NCBI RefSeq assembly: GCF_004519295.1
Contig: NZ_SOZH01000003.1
Location: 558,001-622,000 of the forward strand
DNA: 64,000 nucleotides
Direction: 5' to 3'
DNA from: Cellulosimicrobium funkei
GTDB taxonomy: Bacteria; Actinomycetota; Actinomycetes; Actinomycetales; Cellulomonadaceae
In this document: positions 1-12,417 of the stretch, piece by piece
How the letters are laid out: every line of letters starts with the position of its first letter
Position numbering within the stretch: the stretch's first letter is position 1
The notes under the pieces: generated by a model
The model's input: only the letters and a program-made list of their open reading frames with translations
Database searches by the model: none
What the model was told of the DNA's origin: nothing
Position numbers and translations under genes: made by a program

Positions 1-1610
<1,610 letters not shown>

Positions 1611-1644
1611 CGGCCCGCCCGCCCCTCGGTGGCCGCACCCCGCG

Positions 1645-2529
1645 TCAGCCGGGCGCGAGCGCGCGGGCGAGCAGGTCGACCAGCGCGCGGGCCGTCGCCG
1701 ACCCGCCGTGGTCCGGGTTGAACTCGACCAGCGTGACCGCGACGAGGTCCGGGTCGGAGACGACCTCGCGCACGACGCGCTCCAGCTCGGCGGGGACGAG
1801 CCCGCGCCCGAAGACGGGCACGTCGGCCGCGGGCAGCGCGAAGAAGTCGAGGACGTCCACGTCCACGTGGAGCACGAACGGCCCGCCGCCCACGCCGTCC
1901 ACGGCACGACGGGCCGCCGCCTCGGGACCTGCGGAGACCTCGGCGGCGGGGACCCGGGTCGCGGCGACGCGGCCGTCCTCGTCCTCCTCGGCGTCGGAGA
2001 AGCCGAGGAACGCGAGCCGTCGCGCGTCCAGGAGCGGTCGCCGCGCCCCGACGGCGCTCAGCTCCGGGCTCGCGCCCGGGAGGTCGAGGAGGTGGGCGAC
2101 GCCCGTCGCGTCGGCGATGGGCTCCTCGGGGTGCGACGCGACCGTGAAGAGGTCCTGCCCGCCGTCGACGTAGACCAGCCCGCAGTCGTCGTGCACGTCC
2201 ACCACCGCGGCGACGATACCGAGCGTCACGGTGCACTCGCCGCCGAGCACGAGCGGCACACGACCCGCTCGGAGCTCGCGCCCCACCGCCTCGCGGACGC
2301 GACCGACGCCCGCGGCGACGCGCTCGACGTCGTTCAGGCGCCCGGGCTCGTGGCGCGCGCGCCAGCGGGCCATCTCGACGTCGCCCTGGTCGACGACCGC
2401 GAGCCCGCGCCCCCGCAGCGCGTCCACGAGACCGGCCGCGCGCAGCGCCGACGGCGCCTTCTCGAGACCGGGGCCGTGGGCGGCCGCGCTCGACGGGACG
2501 CCCAGGACCGACCACGACCGCTGTGTCAT
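1645..2529 (-). CDS. Arginase/agmatinase-fold protein with altered metal-binding motifs
   Basis: A 294-aa ureohydrolase-fold protein. The usual arginase landmarks are recognisable but changed. GGDHS appears as GGECT (96-100), so the first His ligand is Cys. DAHxD appears as DGGQD (122-126), keeping both Asp but losing the His. The third motif is HVDVDVLDF (221-229), which keeps D223 and D225. E269 in VEFNP matches the guanidinium-binding Glu region. Two of the six canonical Mn ligands are therefore missing, and classical arginase activity is doubtful. No arginine or polyamine genes are nearby. The ATG has a TAGCGT box 7 bases upstream and no clear Shine-Dalgarno, suggesting a leaderless mRNA. 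Confidence 0.8.
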   Translation of the reverse strand: MTQRSWSVLGVPSSAAAHGPGLEKAPSALRAAGLVDALRGRGLAVVDQGDVEMARWRARHEPGRLNDVERVAAGVGRVREAVGRELRAGRVPLVLGGECTVTLGIVAAVVDVHDDCGLVYVDGGQDLFTVASHPEEPIADATGVAHLLDLPGASPELSAVGARRPLLDARRLAFLGFSDAEEDEDGRVAATRVPAAEVSAGPEAAARRAVDGVGGGPFVLHVDVDVLDFFALPAADVPVFGRGLVPAELERVVREVVSDPDLVAVTLVEFNPDHGGSATARALVDLLARALAPG

Positions 2530-2536
2530 GCGACCG

Positions 2537-2542
2537 ACGCTA
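2537..2542 (-). promoter_or_regulatory. -10 box (TAGCGT), leaderless type
   Basis: On the minus strand TAGCGT is followed by 7 bases and then the ATG of the arginase-fold gene. This TANNNT-N6/7-start spacing places the transcription start at or next to the start codon. No good -35 hexamer was identified. Confidence 0.5.
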
Positions 2543-2583
2543 CGCCGGACTCCCGACACCCGCGCAGGGCCTGGTGGAAAACG

Positions 2584-2623
2584 CGACGGCGCGCCCACCC
2601 CGGCCGGGGTGGACGCGCCGTCG
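2584..2623 (-). terminator. Hairpin downstream of aconitase gene
   Basis: Two 20-base arms (2584-2603 and 2604-2623) are reverse complements with a single mismatch and essentially no separate loop. The structure lies 15 bases past the acnA stop codon, with no U-tract. It probably terminates or protects the acnA transcript. Confidence 0.6.
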
Positions 2624-2638
2624 GGACGCGCGTGCGTG

Positions 2639-5458
<2,820 letters not shown>

Positions 5459-5623
5459 TCGTAGCTCCTTCGTGGCGAGACGGTGGCACGGATGCCATGG
5501 TTCAGGGGGCTTCGCCCAGACTACGCCGGGCCGGTGCGCCGCTCCGGCCACGTCCCGGAGGACGGGCGGGGCGGTGGTCGGCGGCTCGTCCACGACCCGC
5601 TGCGACCTGCACCGCGACCAGCA

Positions 5624-5659
5624 TACCCCATATATCTTGACGTCAAGATATATGGGGTA
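5624..5659. promoter_or_regulatory. 36-bp perfect palindrome, candidate operator
   Basis: The 18-base half TACCCCATATATCTTGAC is followed by its exact reverse complement, giving 36 bases with no mismatch and no loop. Its core (ATATATCTTGAC and complement) is strikingly AT-rich for this genome. It lies 166-201 bases upstream of the acnA start and 9 bases past the stop of the small gene at 5669-5902, both read on the minus strand. A homodimeric repressor or activator site for aconitase is the simplest reading. MarR-family TamR is known to control aconitase in Streptomyces, but its identity here is an inference. A terminator role is less likely: there is no loop, no U-tract, and the centre is AT-rich. 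Confidence 0.7.
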
Positions 5660-5668
5660 GGCGACGGC

Positions 5669-5902
5669 TCAGAGGTCGCAGTCGCACAGGACGTTGAGCT
5701 CGACGACCTGCTCCCCCTCCTCGGGCCGCGCCCACGCCTCCGCCTCGGCGCGCGACGCGAAGCTCCGGCCCGCGAGCCGCCCGTTCGGCATCAGGACGCC
5801 CACGCCGACGACGTCCCGGACGTCGTCCGGCTCGCCGCCGGGCCCGTCCTGGCTCGCCGCCCGGACGTCCGCCCGGGTCCCCGTCGCCGCCGTGCTCGTC
5901 AT
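5669..5902 (-). CDS. Small hypothetical protein (77 aa)
   Basis: Not recognised as a named family. The 77-residue product has an Ala/Asp-rich N-terminus, a central VGVLMPNGRLAGRSFASRAEAEAWA stretch of ordinary coding character, and ends in LNVLCDCDL with two closely spaced Cys. Start is ATG. It is the next gene upstream of acnA on the same strand, but 210 bases separate them and the 36-bp palindrome lies between, so they are probably separate units. Function unknown. Confidence 0.6.
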   Translation of the reverse strand: MTSTAATGTRADVRAASQDGPGGEPDDVRDVVGVGVLMPNGRLAGRSFASRAEAEAWARPEEGEQVVELNVLCDCDL

Positions 5903-5980
5903 GCGCGCCTCACCGTCCGTGCTCGTAGGGGTCTCCCCCTCATCATGCGCCCGTGGCGGCGCGCCCGCGCCGCCTCGCGG

Positions 5981-7363
5981 TCAGCGCGTGAGGACCGCCA
6001 CCGCCTCCAGGTGGTGGGTCATGGGGAAGAGGTCGAACGCGCGCAGCGACGTGAGCCCGTAGCCGTGCTCCGCGAGGTACGACACGTCGCGCGCGAGCGC
6101 GGCCGGGTCGCACGCGACGTAGACGACGCGCGACGGCTCGCGGCCCGCGACGGCCTCGACGACGGCGCGCCCGGCACCGACGCGGGGCGGGTCGAGCACG
6201 ACGACGTCCGCGCCGCTCCCGTCCTGGGCGAGCACCTGCTCGACCGGCCCGTGCCGCAGCTCGACCCGGTCGAGCCCGTGCGCGTTGCGCCGGGCGTCGC
6301 GCACGGCCCGCTCGTCGCCCTCGACCGCGAGCACGGTGCCCGCGTCCCCGACGGCGGCCGCGAGCGGCGACGTGAACAGCCCGGCCCCCGAGTAGAGGTC
6401 GAGCACGCGCGCGCCGTCGACGTCGCCGACGCCGTCGAGCACCGCGCGCGTCAGGGCGGCGGGCGCCTCGCGGTGGACCTGCCAGAACCCGTCCGCGGCG
6501 ACCCGGTACGTGTGCTCGCGGTCGCCGAGCACCACGCGCTCGGTGACGCTGCGCCGCGCGTTGGGCCGGTGGTCGGGCGACCCCGCGCGCCAGGGCTCGC
6601 CGTCGACGAGCAGGACCGGCGCGGACCCGACGGGCGCGACGAGCTCGATCCGGGTGCCCGGGCGCCACGAGCGGGTGAAGACCTTCTCGTGGGCCGCGAG
6701 GTCGGCGACGTCCTCGCTCGCGAGCGGCATCGCGTCGAGCGGGACGACGGTGTGCGAGCGGAAGCGGTGCATCCCGGCGCGGCCGCCGCCGTCGGCCACG
6801 AGGTCCACGCGCGTGCGGTAGGCGAGGCCGCCGCGCTCGTCGTCCCCCGGCAGACCCTCGACCTCTACCTGAGGGTGAAGATCGTCCAGGTCCACGTGCG
6901 CGAGGCGGCGCAGCTGCTCGGCCAGGACGTCGCGCTTCCACCGCCGCTGCGCGCCGAGGGCGACGTGCGCGAGCTCCCCGCCGCCCACGCCGCCCGGTCC
7001 CGCCTCGGGCCACGCGGACGTCACGCGGTCGGGCGACGCCTCGAGGACCTCGATCGCGTCGGCGCGCCAGAACTTCGCCGCGTCGCCGCCCTCGGTGACG
7101 CGGGCGCGCACGCGCTCGCCCGGCAGGGCGTGCCGCACGAAGACGACCCGGCCCTCGTGCCGTGCCACGCAGTGACCGCCGTGCGCCACCGGGCCGACCT
7201 CGAGCTCGACCTCGACCTCAGGTCGAGGGAGCACGCGCGGCGACTGCCGGGTCTGCCGGCCGGGTCGGCGGCCGGACCGGCGGGGCGCGCGCTCGGGACG
7301 ACCCGCGCCGGGGTCGGACGGTCGGTCGGAGGGCACGGCAGGACCACGCGAGGAGGACGGCAT
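5981..7363 (-). CDS. Class I SAM-dependent RNA (uracil-5-)-methyltransferase, TrmA/RumA family
   Basis: A 460-aa m5U RNA methyltransferase. An N-terminal TRAM-like beta-barrel (about residues 45-100, EVEVELEVGPVAHGGHCVA) precedes the catalytic domain. SAM motif I is DLYSGAGLF, motif IV is VLDPPRVGAG, and the catalytic Cys is C418 in ACDPAALARD. The FWQVH segment precedes the SAM domain as in RlmD/RumA. The target (tRNA U54 or 23S rRNA U) cannot be told from sequence. The ATG at 7363 is preferred over longer readings, which run into low-complexity Arg/Gly sequence; the 40-50 residues after it are still basic and disordered. The gene precedes the potassium module in the Rv2689c-like order. Confidence 0.9.
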   Translation of the reverse strand: MPSSSRGPAVPSDRPSDPGAGRPERAPRRSGRRPGRQTRQSPRVLPRPEVEVELEVGPVAHGGHCVARHEGRVVFVRHALPGERVRARVTEGGDAAKFWRADAIEVLEASPDRVTSAWPEAGPGGVGGGELAHVALGAQRRWKRDVLAEQLRRLAHVDLDDLHPQVEVEGLPGDDERGGLAYRTRVDLVADGGGRAGMHRFRSHTVVPLDAMPLASEDVADLAAHEKVFTRSWRPGTRIELVAPVGSAPVLLVDGEPWRAGSPDHRPNARRSVTERVVLGDREHTYRVAADGFWQVHREAPAALTRAVLDGVGDVDGARVLDLYSGAGLFTSPLAAAVGDAGTVLAVEGDERAVRDARRNAHGLDRVELRHGPVEQVLAQDGSGADVVVLDPPRVGAGRAVVEAVAGREPSRVVYVACDPAALARDVSYLAEHGYGLTSLRAFDLFPMTHHLEAVAVLTR

Positions 7364-7447
7364 GCCCCCAGTATCCCGGACTCTCCCGCGCGCTCCCCCC
7401 GCACTCTCCCCCGGGCTGCCGCCGGCCCCCCGCCGCGGACGCGCGAA

Positions 7448-7475
7448 GGCCCGGCCCCGACGTCGGGACCGGGCC
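7448..7475 (-). terminator. Near-perfect inverted repeat after the KimA-like gene
   Basis: The 14-base arms GGCCCGGCCCCGAC and GTCGGGACCGGGCC pair with one mismatch and no separate loop. The hairpin starts 25 bases after the stop of the KimA-like transporter gene on the minus strand. It has no U-tract. Confidence 0.55.
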
Positions 7476-7499
7476 TCCTCGGGAGTCACGTCGGCGCGA

Positions 7500-9503
7500 T
7501 CAGTACCCGGTGAAGCGCTGGCGGAAGCCCTCGCCCTCGAGCCCGGTCTGCCCCTCCGTCGACGAGAGCTGCCACGGCACCGACGCCACGACGACGCCCG
7601 GTGTGAAGAGGAGCCGGCCCTTGAGGCGCAGCGCGCTCTGGTTGTGCAGGAGCTGCTCCCACCAGTGCCCGACGACGTACTCCGGGATGTAGACGACCAC
7701 CAGGTCGCGCGGGGACTCGCGGCGGACCGACCGCACGTACGACAGCACGGGGCGCGTGATCTCGCGGAACGGGGAGTCCAGCACGCGCAGCGGTACCGGG
7801 AGGTCGAGAGCCTCCCACTGCCGCATGAGGTCCTCGACGTCCTCGGCGTCGACGCCGACGGTGACGGCCTCGAGCACCGACGGCCGTGACGCCCGCGCGT
7901 ACGCGAGCGCCCGCATCGTCGGGCGGTGGATCTTCGAGACGAGCACGATCGCGTGCACGCGGCTCGGCAGCGCGCGGGCGGCCGCGGCGTCGTCGCCGAG
8001 CGCGAGCTCGTCGCGCACGGTGTCGTAGTGCTTGCGGATCGACTTCATGAGCACGAAGACGATCGCCATGGCGAGGATCGCGATCCACGCGCCGTGGGTG
8101 AACTTCGTGAGGAGCACGATGACGAGCACCGTGCCGGTCATGCCGAGACCCACGGTGTTCACGACGCGCGAGCGGCGCATGCGGGACCGCTCGCGCGGCT
8201 GGTGCTCGGTGCGCAGCGCGCGGGTCCAGTGCCGCACCATGCCCAGCTGGGACAGCGTGAAGGACACGAACACGCCCACGATGTAGAGCTGGATCAGGCG
8301 CGTCACCTCGGCGTCGAAGGCCCAGATGAGCACGATCGCCGCGACCGCGAGCGTGATGATCCCGTTCGAGAACGCGAGGCGGTCGCCGCGCGTGTGGAGC
8401 TGGCGCGGGAGGTAGCCGTCCTTGGCGAGGATCGAGCCGAGCACCGGGAACCCGTTGAACGCGGTGTTGGCCGCGAGCACGAGGATGAGCCCCGTCACGG
8501 CCGACACGACGTAGAACAGGATCGGGGCGCCGCTGAACACCGTCTCCGCGAGCTGCCCGATCACGGGGTGCTGCACGTAGTCGACCGGGAGCGGCTCGCC
8601 GTTGAGCGAGAGCTGCGCGTGCGGGTCCTCCGCGTAGTGCACGCCCGTCGCCCGGGCGAGGAAGAGGATGGAGAGCATCATCGCCGCCGAGATGCCGCCC
8701 AGCAGGGCGAGCGTCGTGGCCGCGTTGCGCGACTTGGGCTTGCGGAACGCGGGCACGCCGTTGCTGATGGCCTCGACGCCCGTGAGGGCGGCGCACCCGG
8801 ACGCGAACGCGCGCGCCACGAGGAACGCGCCCGCGATGCCCATGAGCCCCTGGTCGAACCCGCTCTCCGCCGTGAGCTCGAACTCCGCGCTCTCCGCCGG
8901 GCCGAGGTTGCCGGTGACGTACTGGAAGAAGCCGACGACCGCCGTCGTGCCGATCGCGAGCATGAACAGGTAGACGGGGATCGCGAAGAAGGTGCCCGAC
9001 TCCTTCACCCCGCGCAGGTTGACGAGCGTGAGCAGCACGACGAGCCCGATCGCGAACGCCGCCTCGTGGTCGCGCAGCGCGGGGATCGCGCTCGCGGCGT
9101 ACTGCGCGCCCGAGGAGATCGAGACCGCGACCGTGAGCACGTAGTCGACCATGAGGGCCGAGGCGACGCCGACGCCCGCCGTCGGGCCGAGGTTGACCGT
9201 CGCGACCTCGTAGTCGCCGCCGCCCGACGGGTACGCCCGCACGTTCTGGCGGTACGACGCGACGACCGTGAGCAGCACGACCACGACCGCGAGACCGACC
9301 CACGGCGAGATCATCGTCGCGCTGAGGCCCGCGAGCGCGAGCGTCAGGAGGATCTCGTCCGGGGCGTACGCGACGGACGAGAGCGCGTCGGACGCGAACA
9401 CGGGCAGCGCGACGCGCTTGGGGAGCAGCGTGTGCCCCAGGTGCTCGGAACGGACAGGCCGTCCGAGCAGCAGCCGCTTCGCGGCATCAGCGATCTCCGA
9501 CAC
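7500..9503 (-). CDS. KimA/YdaO-like APC-superfamily potassium transporter
   Basis: A 667-aa membrane protein with about 12 predicted transmembrane helices (residues ~30-450) and a soluble C-terminal region of about 200 residues. The first helix region, LPVFASDALSSVAYAPDEILLTLALAG, matches the signature of KimA (formerly YdaO), a high-affinity K+/H+ symporter regulated by c-di-AMP in Bacillus. It is often annotated simply as an APC amino-acid permease. Its position divergent to two RCK/TrkA proteins supports K+ as substrate. GTG at 9503 places the start just before the amphipathic N-terminus; the reading upstream of it overlaps ceoB sequence. Only 79 bases separate it from ceoB, so both promoters share that gap. 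Confidence 0.85.
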   Translation of the reverse strand: MSEIADAAKRLLLGRPVRSEHLGHTLLPKRVALPVFASDALSSVAYAPDEILLTLALAGLSATMISPWVGLAVVVVLLTVVASYRQNVRAYPSGGGDYEVATVNLGPTAGVGVASALMVDYVLTVAVSISSGAQYAASAIPALRDHEAAFAIGLVVLLTLVNLRGVKESGTFFAIPVYLFMLAIGTTAVVGFFQYVTGNLGPAESAEFELTAESGFDQGLMGIAGAFLVARAFASGCAALTGVEAISNGVPAFRKPKSRNAATTLALLGGISAAMMLSILFLARATGVHYAEDPHAQLSLNGEPLPVDYVQHPVIGQLAETVFSGAPILFYVVSAVTGLILVLAANTAFNGFPVLGSILAKDGYLPRQLHTRGDRLAFSNGIITLAVAAIVLIWAFDAEVTRLIQLYIVGVFVSFTLSQLGMVRHWTRALRTEHQPRERSRMRRSRVVNTVGLGMTGTVLVIVLLTKFTHGAWIAILAMAIVFVLMKSIRKHYDTVRDELALGDDAAAARALPSRVHAIVLVSKIHRPTMRALAYARASRPSVLEAVTVGVDAEDVEDLMRQWEALDLPVPLRVLDSPFREITRPVLSYVRSVRRESPRDLVVVYIPEYVVGHWWEQLLHNQSALRLKGRLLFTPGVVVASVPWQLSSTEGQTGLEGEGFRQRFTGY

Positions 9504-9569
9504 GAGGCCACATGCTATGCCCGACGGCGCCCGGTCGCGCTGGTGCGCGCTCGCGGGCCCGGCGGGCGG

Positions 9570-9575
9570 TAGCGT
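9570..9575 (+). promoter_or_regulatory. -10 box (TAGCGT), leaderless type, for ceoB
   Basis: TAGCGT is followed by 7 bases and the GTG start of ceoB. No Shine-Dalgarno sequence is present, so transcription probably begins at the start codon. Confidence 0.6.
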
Positions 9576-9582
9576 TCGGTGC

Positions 9583-10251
9583 GTGCACTTCGTGATCATG
9601 GGCTGCGGGCGCGTCGGTGCGACTCTCGCCCAGTCCCTCGAGTCGAGCGGCCACTCGGTCGCCGTCGTCGACCAGAACCCCGACGCGTTCCGGCGCCTGC
9701 CCGCGGAGTTCACGGGCAAGAAGGTGACCGGCGTCGGCTTCGACCGCGACACGCTCGTGCAGGCCGGGATCGAGGACGCGTACGCGTTCGCCGCCGTCTC
9801 CGACGGCGACAACTCGAACATCCTGTCCGCGCGCGTGGTCCGCGAGACGTTCGGCGTCGAGAAGGTCGTCGCGCGCATCTACGACCCGCAGCGCGCCGAG
9901 ATCTACCAGCGGCTCGGCATCCCGACCGTGGCGACCGTGCGCTGGACCTCCGACCAGGTGCTGCGCCGCATGCTCCCGTTCGGCGCGACCGACGAGTACC
10001 GCGACCCGTCCGGGCGCGTGCGGCTCGCCCAGGTCGACTTCCACCCCGGCTGGATCGGCCGCACCGTGCGCGCCATCGAGGACGCGACCGAGGCGCGCGT
10101 CGCGTTCGTCAGCCGCTTCGGCGACGGCGTCCTCGTCACCGACCGCACCGTCCTGCAGGAGAACGACGTGCTGCACGTGCTCATGGACGACGAGCGGGCC
10201 GCCGTCGTCGAACGCAAGCTCACCCACGCACCGAAGGTCGAGGCCGAGTGA
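9583..10251 (+). CDS. ceoB: TrkA-type RCK potassium-regulatory protein CeoB
   Basis: A 222-aa RCK protein with a TrkA-N Rossmann domain (GCGRVGATLA near the N-terminus, then VVDQNPDAF as the acidic strand-2 end that binds NAD(H) ribose) and a TrkA-C domain from about residue 140. Such proteins form octameric gating rings on K+ transporters. No TrkH or KtrB membrane subunit is present in the window; the divergent neighbour is a KimA-like transporter. The ORF extends upstream into the intergenic region, but the GTG at 9583, starting VHFVIMGCGRVG, is the only plausible start and sits 7 bases behind a TAGCGT box. Its stop overlaps the ceoC ATG by one base. Confidence 0.92.
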   Translation: MHFVIMGCGRVGATLAQSLESSGHSVAVVDQNPDAFRRLPAEFTGKKVTGVGFDRDTLVQAGIEDAYAFAAVSDGDNSNILSARVVRETFGVEKVVARIYDPQRAEIYQRLGIPTVATVRWTSDQVLRRMLPFGATDEYRDPSGRVRLAQVDFHPGWIGRTVRAIEDATEARVAFVSRFGDGVLVTDRTVLQENDVLHVLMDDERAAVVERKLTHAPKVEAE

Positions 10252-10979
10252 TGCGCGTCGTCATCGCCGGAGCGGGCTCCGTCGGCCGCTCGATCGCCCG
10301 CGAGCTCCTCAGCCACGACCACGAGGTCATGCTCGTCGACAAGCAGCCCGCGGCGATGCGCGTCGCGCAGGTCGCGGACGCCGACTGGCTCCTCGCCGAC
10401 GCGTGCGAGCTGTCGTCGCTCGCCGAGGCGAAGGTCGACGAGTGCGACGTCATCGTCGCCGCGACGGGCGACGACAAGGTGAACCTCGTCGTGTCGCTCC
10501 TCGCCAAGACCGAGTTCGGCGTGCCGCGCACGGTCGCGCGCGTCAACAACCCGAAGAACGAGTGGATGTTCGACGAGTCGTGGGGCGTCGACGTCGCCGT
10601 GTCCACGCCGCGCATCATGACGGCGATGGTCGAGGAGGCCGTCGCCGTGGGGGACCTCGTGCGCATCTTCACGTTCCACCAGTCCGGCGCGGACATCCTC
10701 GAGGTGACGCTGCCGCCGTCGTCGCCGCTCCTCGGTCGCCGCGTGGGCGAGGTGCGCTGGCCGGCGGACACCGTGCTCGCGGCGATCGTGCGCGGCACGC
10801 GCCCCATCGCGCCGAGCGCGGACGACACGCTCGAGGTCGGCGACGAGCTCCTGCTCGTCACGGGGAACGAGGCGGACGAGGGCGCGCTCGCGCGGCTGCT
10901 CGCCGGCGAGGGCGAGGACGGCCCGACGGCGCCGGACGCGCCCGTCGAGGCTCCCGAGCTCGGCGGCGACCTGCTCTGA
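10251..10979 (+). CDS. ceoC: TrkA-type RCK potassium-regulatory protein CeoC
   Basis: A 242-aa RCK protein and paralogue of CeoB. It begins MRVVIAGAGSVGRSIA (dinucleotide-binding loop) with LVDKQPAAM at the end of strand 2, and has a TrkA-C domain at about residues 140-220 followed by a short acidic, Pro-rich tail. It is translationally coupled to ceoB (TGATG). The pair probably forms a mixed gating assembly that senses nucleotides for potassium uptake; the partner is inferred to be the KimA-like transporter. A short GC-rich direct repeat (GCGCGCCGGGGCGGC, twice) lies just after the stop. Confidence 0.92.
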   Translation: MRVVIAGAGSVGRSIARELLSHDHEVMLVDKQPAAMRVAQVADADWLLADACELSSLAEAKVDECDVIVAATGDDKVNLVVSLLAKTEFGVPRTVARVNNPKNEWMFDESWGVDVAVSTPRIMTAMVEEAVAVGDLVRIFTFHQSGADILEVTLPPSSPLLGRRVGEVRWPADTVLAAIVRGTRPIAPSADDTLEVGDELLLVTGNEADEGALARLLAGEGEDGPTAPDAPVEAPELGGDLL

Positions 10980-11021
10980 CGGCGCGGCCCGCGCGCCGGG
11001 GCGGCCTGCGCGCCGGGGCGG

Positions 11022-11933
11022 CTACGCCGCGGGCCGCGGCCCGGCGGTCGCGGGGCGGCGCACCAGGATCCACGTGAGCCACAGCACGAGGGCCCACAGC
11101 GGGATCCCCATGACGAGGCGCGCGGTGCCGAGCCAGCCGACGTCGCCGTCGAGGTAGAGCGGCACCTGGACCGCGAGACGCGCTCCGAAGAGCCCGATCC
11201 ACAGCCACGTCGCGGCGGTGTAGCGGCGCACGAGCGCGCGGTCCGACCGCCACGCCCGCGCCCAGCGGGCGAACGCGCCGGGCTCCCCCGCGCTCCCGGC
11301 CGCCGGCTCGGCGGGCTGCGGCGTGGGCACGTCCGCGCCCTCGCGGTGCTCGCCGTCGGTCGCGTCCGCCGTCGTGCCGGCGGACGCCGTCCCCACGCCG
11401 AAGCCGCTGCGGAAGCCCTCCACGACGAGCCCGACGAGCGGCCAGCGGACCACCACGGACACGAGGAGCGCGACGAGGTACGCGGCGTTGGTCCACAGGC
11501 CCCACGCGAAGTAGTCCTGCGCCTCCCCCGAGCGCCACGCCCACAGGACGCCGATGCCGACGCCCAGCAGGCCGCCGAACGCCTGCGTCACGGGCGTGCG
11601 CTGGACGAGGCGCGCGACGACGGCCACGAGGGCGGCCGCGACGGACGTGACGAGCGCCCAGCGCAGGTTGGTCGTCGCGACGTAGACGACGACGAACACG
11701 AGCCCGGGCGCGACGGACTCCACGAGCCCGCGCACGCCGCCGATCGCGTCGGCCACCGAGAAGTCCTCGCCTGCGAGGGCGCGCACGCCGCGGGCGCGGC
11801 CGTCCTCGGGCGCCGCGACGTCGTCGACGACCGTCTCGACCACCTCGGCGTCGTGCGCGACGGGCTCGGGCACGCGTCCCGGGTCGGGGCGCCCGCCCAC
11901 GGGGCCGCCGGTCGCGTCGCTGCTGCTCGTCAT
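11022..11933 (-). CDS. DUF3159 membrane protein
   Basis: A 303-aa integral membrane protein of the actinobacterial DUF3159 family. A hydrophilic N-terminal tail of about 65 residues is followed by helices at roughly 70-90, 92-110, 120-135, 145-165 and, after a Pro/Glu/Ala-rich linker of about 60 residues, two more pairs near 240-295. Function is unknown. It sits directly after ceoC in the same convergent arrangement as Rv2693c in M. tuberculosis. ATG start; TACGAT about 70 bases upstream on the minus strand (12006-12011) is a possible -10 box. Confidence 0.8.
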   Translation of the reverse strand: MTSSSDATGGPVGGRPDPGRVPEPVAHDAEVVETVVDDVAAPEDGRARGVRALAGEDFSVADAIGGVRGLVESVAPGLVFVVVYVATTNLRWALVTSVAAALVAVVARLVQRTPVTQAFGGLLGVGIGVLWAWRSGEAQDYFAWGLWTNAAYLVALLVSVVVRWPLVGLVVEGFRSGFGVGTASAGTTADATDGEHREGADVPTPQPAEPAAGSAGEPGAFARWARAWRSDRALVRRYTAATWLWIGLFGARLAVQVPLYLDGDVGWLGTARLVMGIPLWALVLWLTWILVRRPATAGPRPAA

Positions 11934-12041
11934 GTCGTGGCGTCCTCGGGGCTCGGGTGGGTGGCGCCGGCGGGAGGGCCGGTGCGGCCGGGTCGGGTGC
12001 GCAGGATCGTACGGCACGGCCGTCCACGACGGCCGCCGGGC

Positions 12042-12416
12042 TCACTCCCCCGGCTTGGCCAGCAGCTCGTAGCGCGGGTTGAAGATGGTGCGGCGGCCGT
12101 CGACGTCGCACACCAGCCCTTCGACGAGCGCGCGGCGCCCGGGCTCGATGCCCGCGATCCGGCGGCGCCCGAGCCAGACGAGGTCGACGACGCCGGACCC
12201 GTCGAAGAGCTCGACCTCGACGGTCGGCACGCCCTCGCGCGGGCGGAGCACGACGGACCGCAGGACGCCGGAGATCTTCGCGCGGCGGCGGTTCGGCAGC
12301 TCGGCGACGGCACGGCAGCCCTTCTGCCGGGCCGCCTCGGTGCGCTCCTCGTCGGCCGCGAGCTCCTCCTGGGAGGCGAGAGCGGTGCGCCAGGCGTCAC
12401 GCAGGGTGGGGATCAT
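12042..12416 (-). CDS. OB-fold nucleic acid-binding domain protein
   Basis: A 124-aa protein. Residues ~45-115 form an OB-fold (ISGVLRSVVLRPREGVPTVEVELFDGSGVVDLVWLG), the type found in DNA-repair helicase wedge and tRNA-binding modules. Its N-terminal 40 residues are charged and probably helical. The ATG at 12416 lies 1 base after the DUF3710 stop, and the longer reading would overlap that gene. It is co-transcribed with DUF3710, as in the Rv2694c region. Nucleic-acid binding is inferred from the fold; no enzymatic motif is seen. Confidence 0.8.
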   Translation of the reverse strand: MIPTLRDAWRTALASQEELAADEERTEAARQKGCRAVAELPNRRRAKISGVLRSVVLRPREGVPTVEVELFDGSGVVDLVWLGRRRIAGIEPGRRALVEGLVCDVDGRRTIFNPRYELLAKPGE

Positions 12417-12417
12417 G

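Noticed and set aside
5624-5659. Palindrome read as an intrinsic terminator of the 77-aa gene
   Set aside because: It has no loop, is AT-rich at the centre and GC-richer at the ends, and has no U-tract. Other terminators in the window are GC-rich stems, mostly with loops.
9504-9582. c-di-AMP riboswitch upstream of the KimA-like gene
   Set aside because: The gap to divergent ceoB is only 79 bases, too short for the ydaO-type riboswitch, and no matching pairing was seen.
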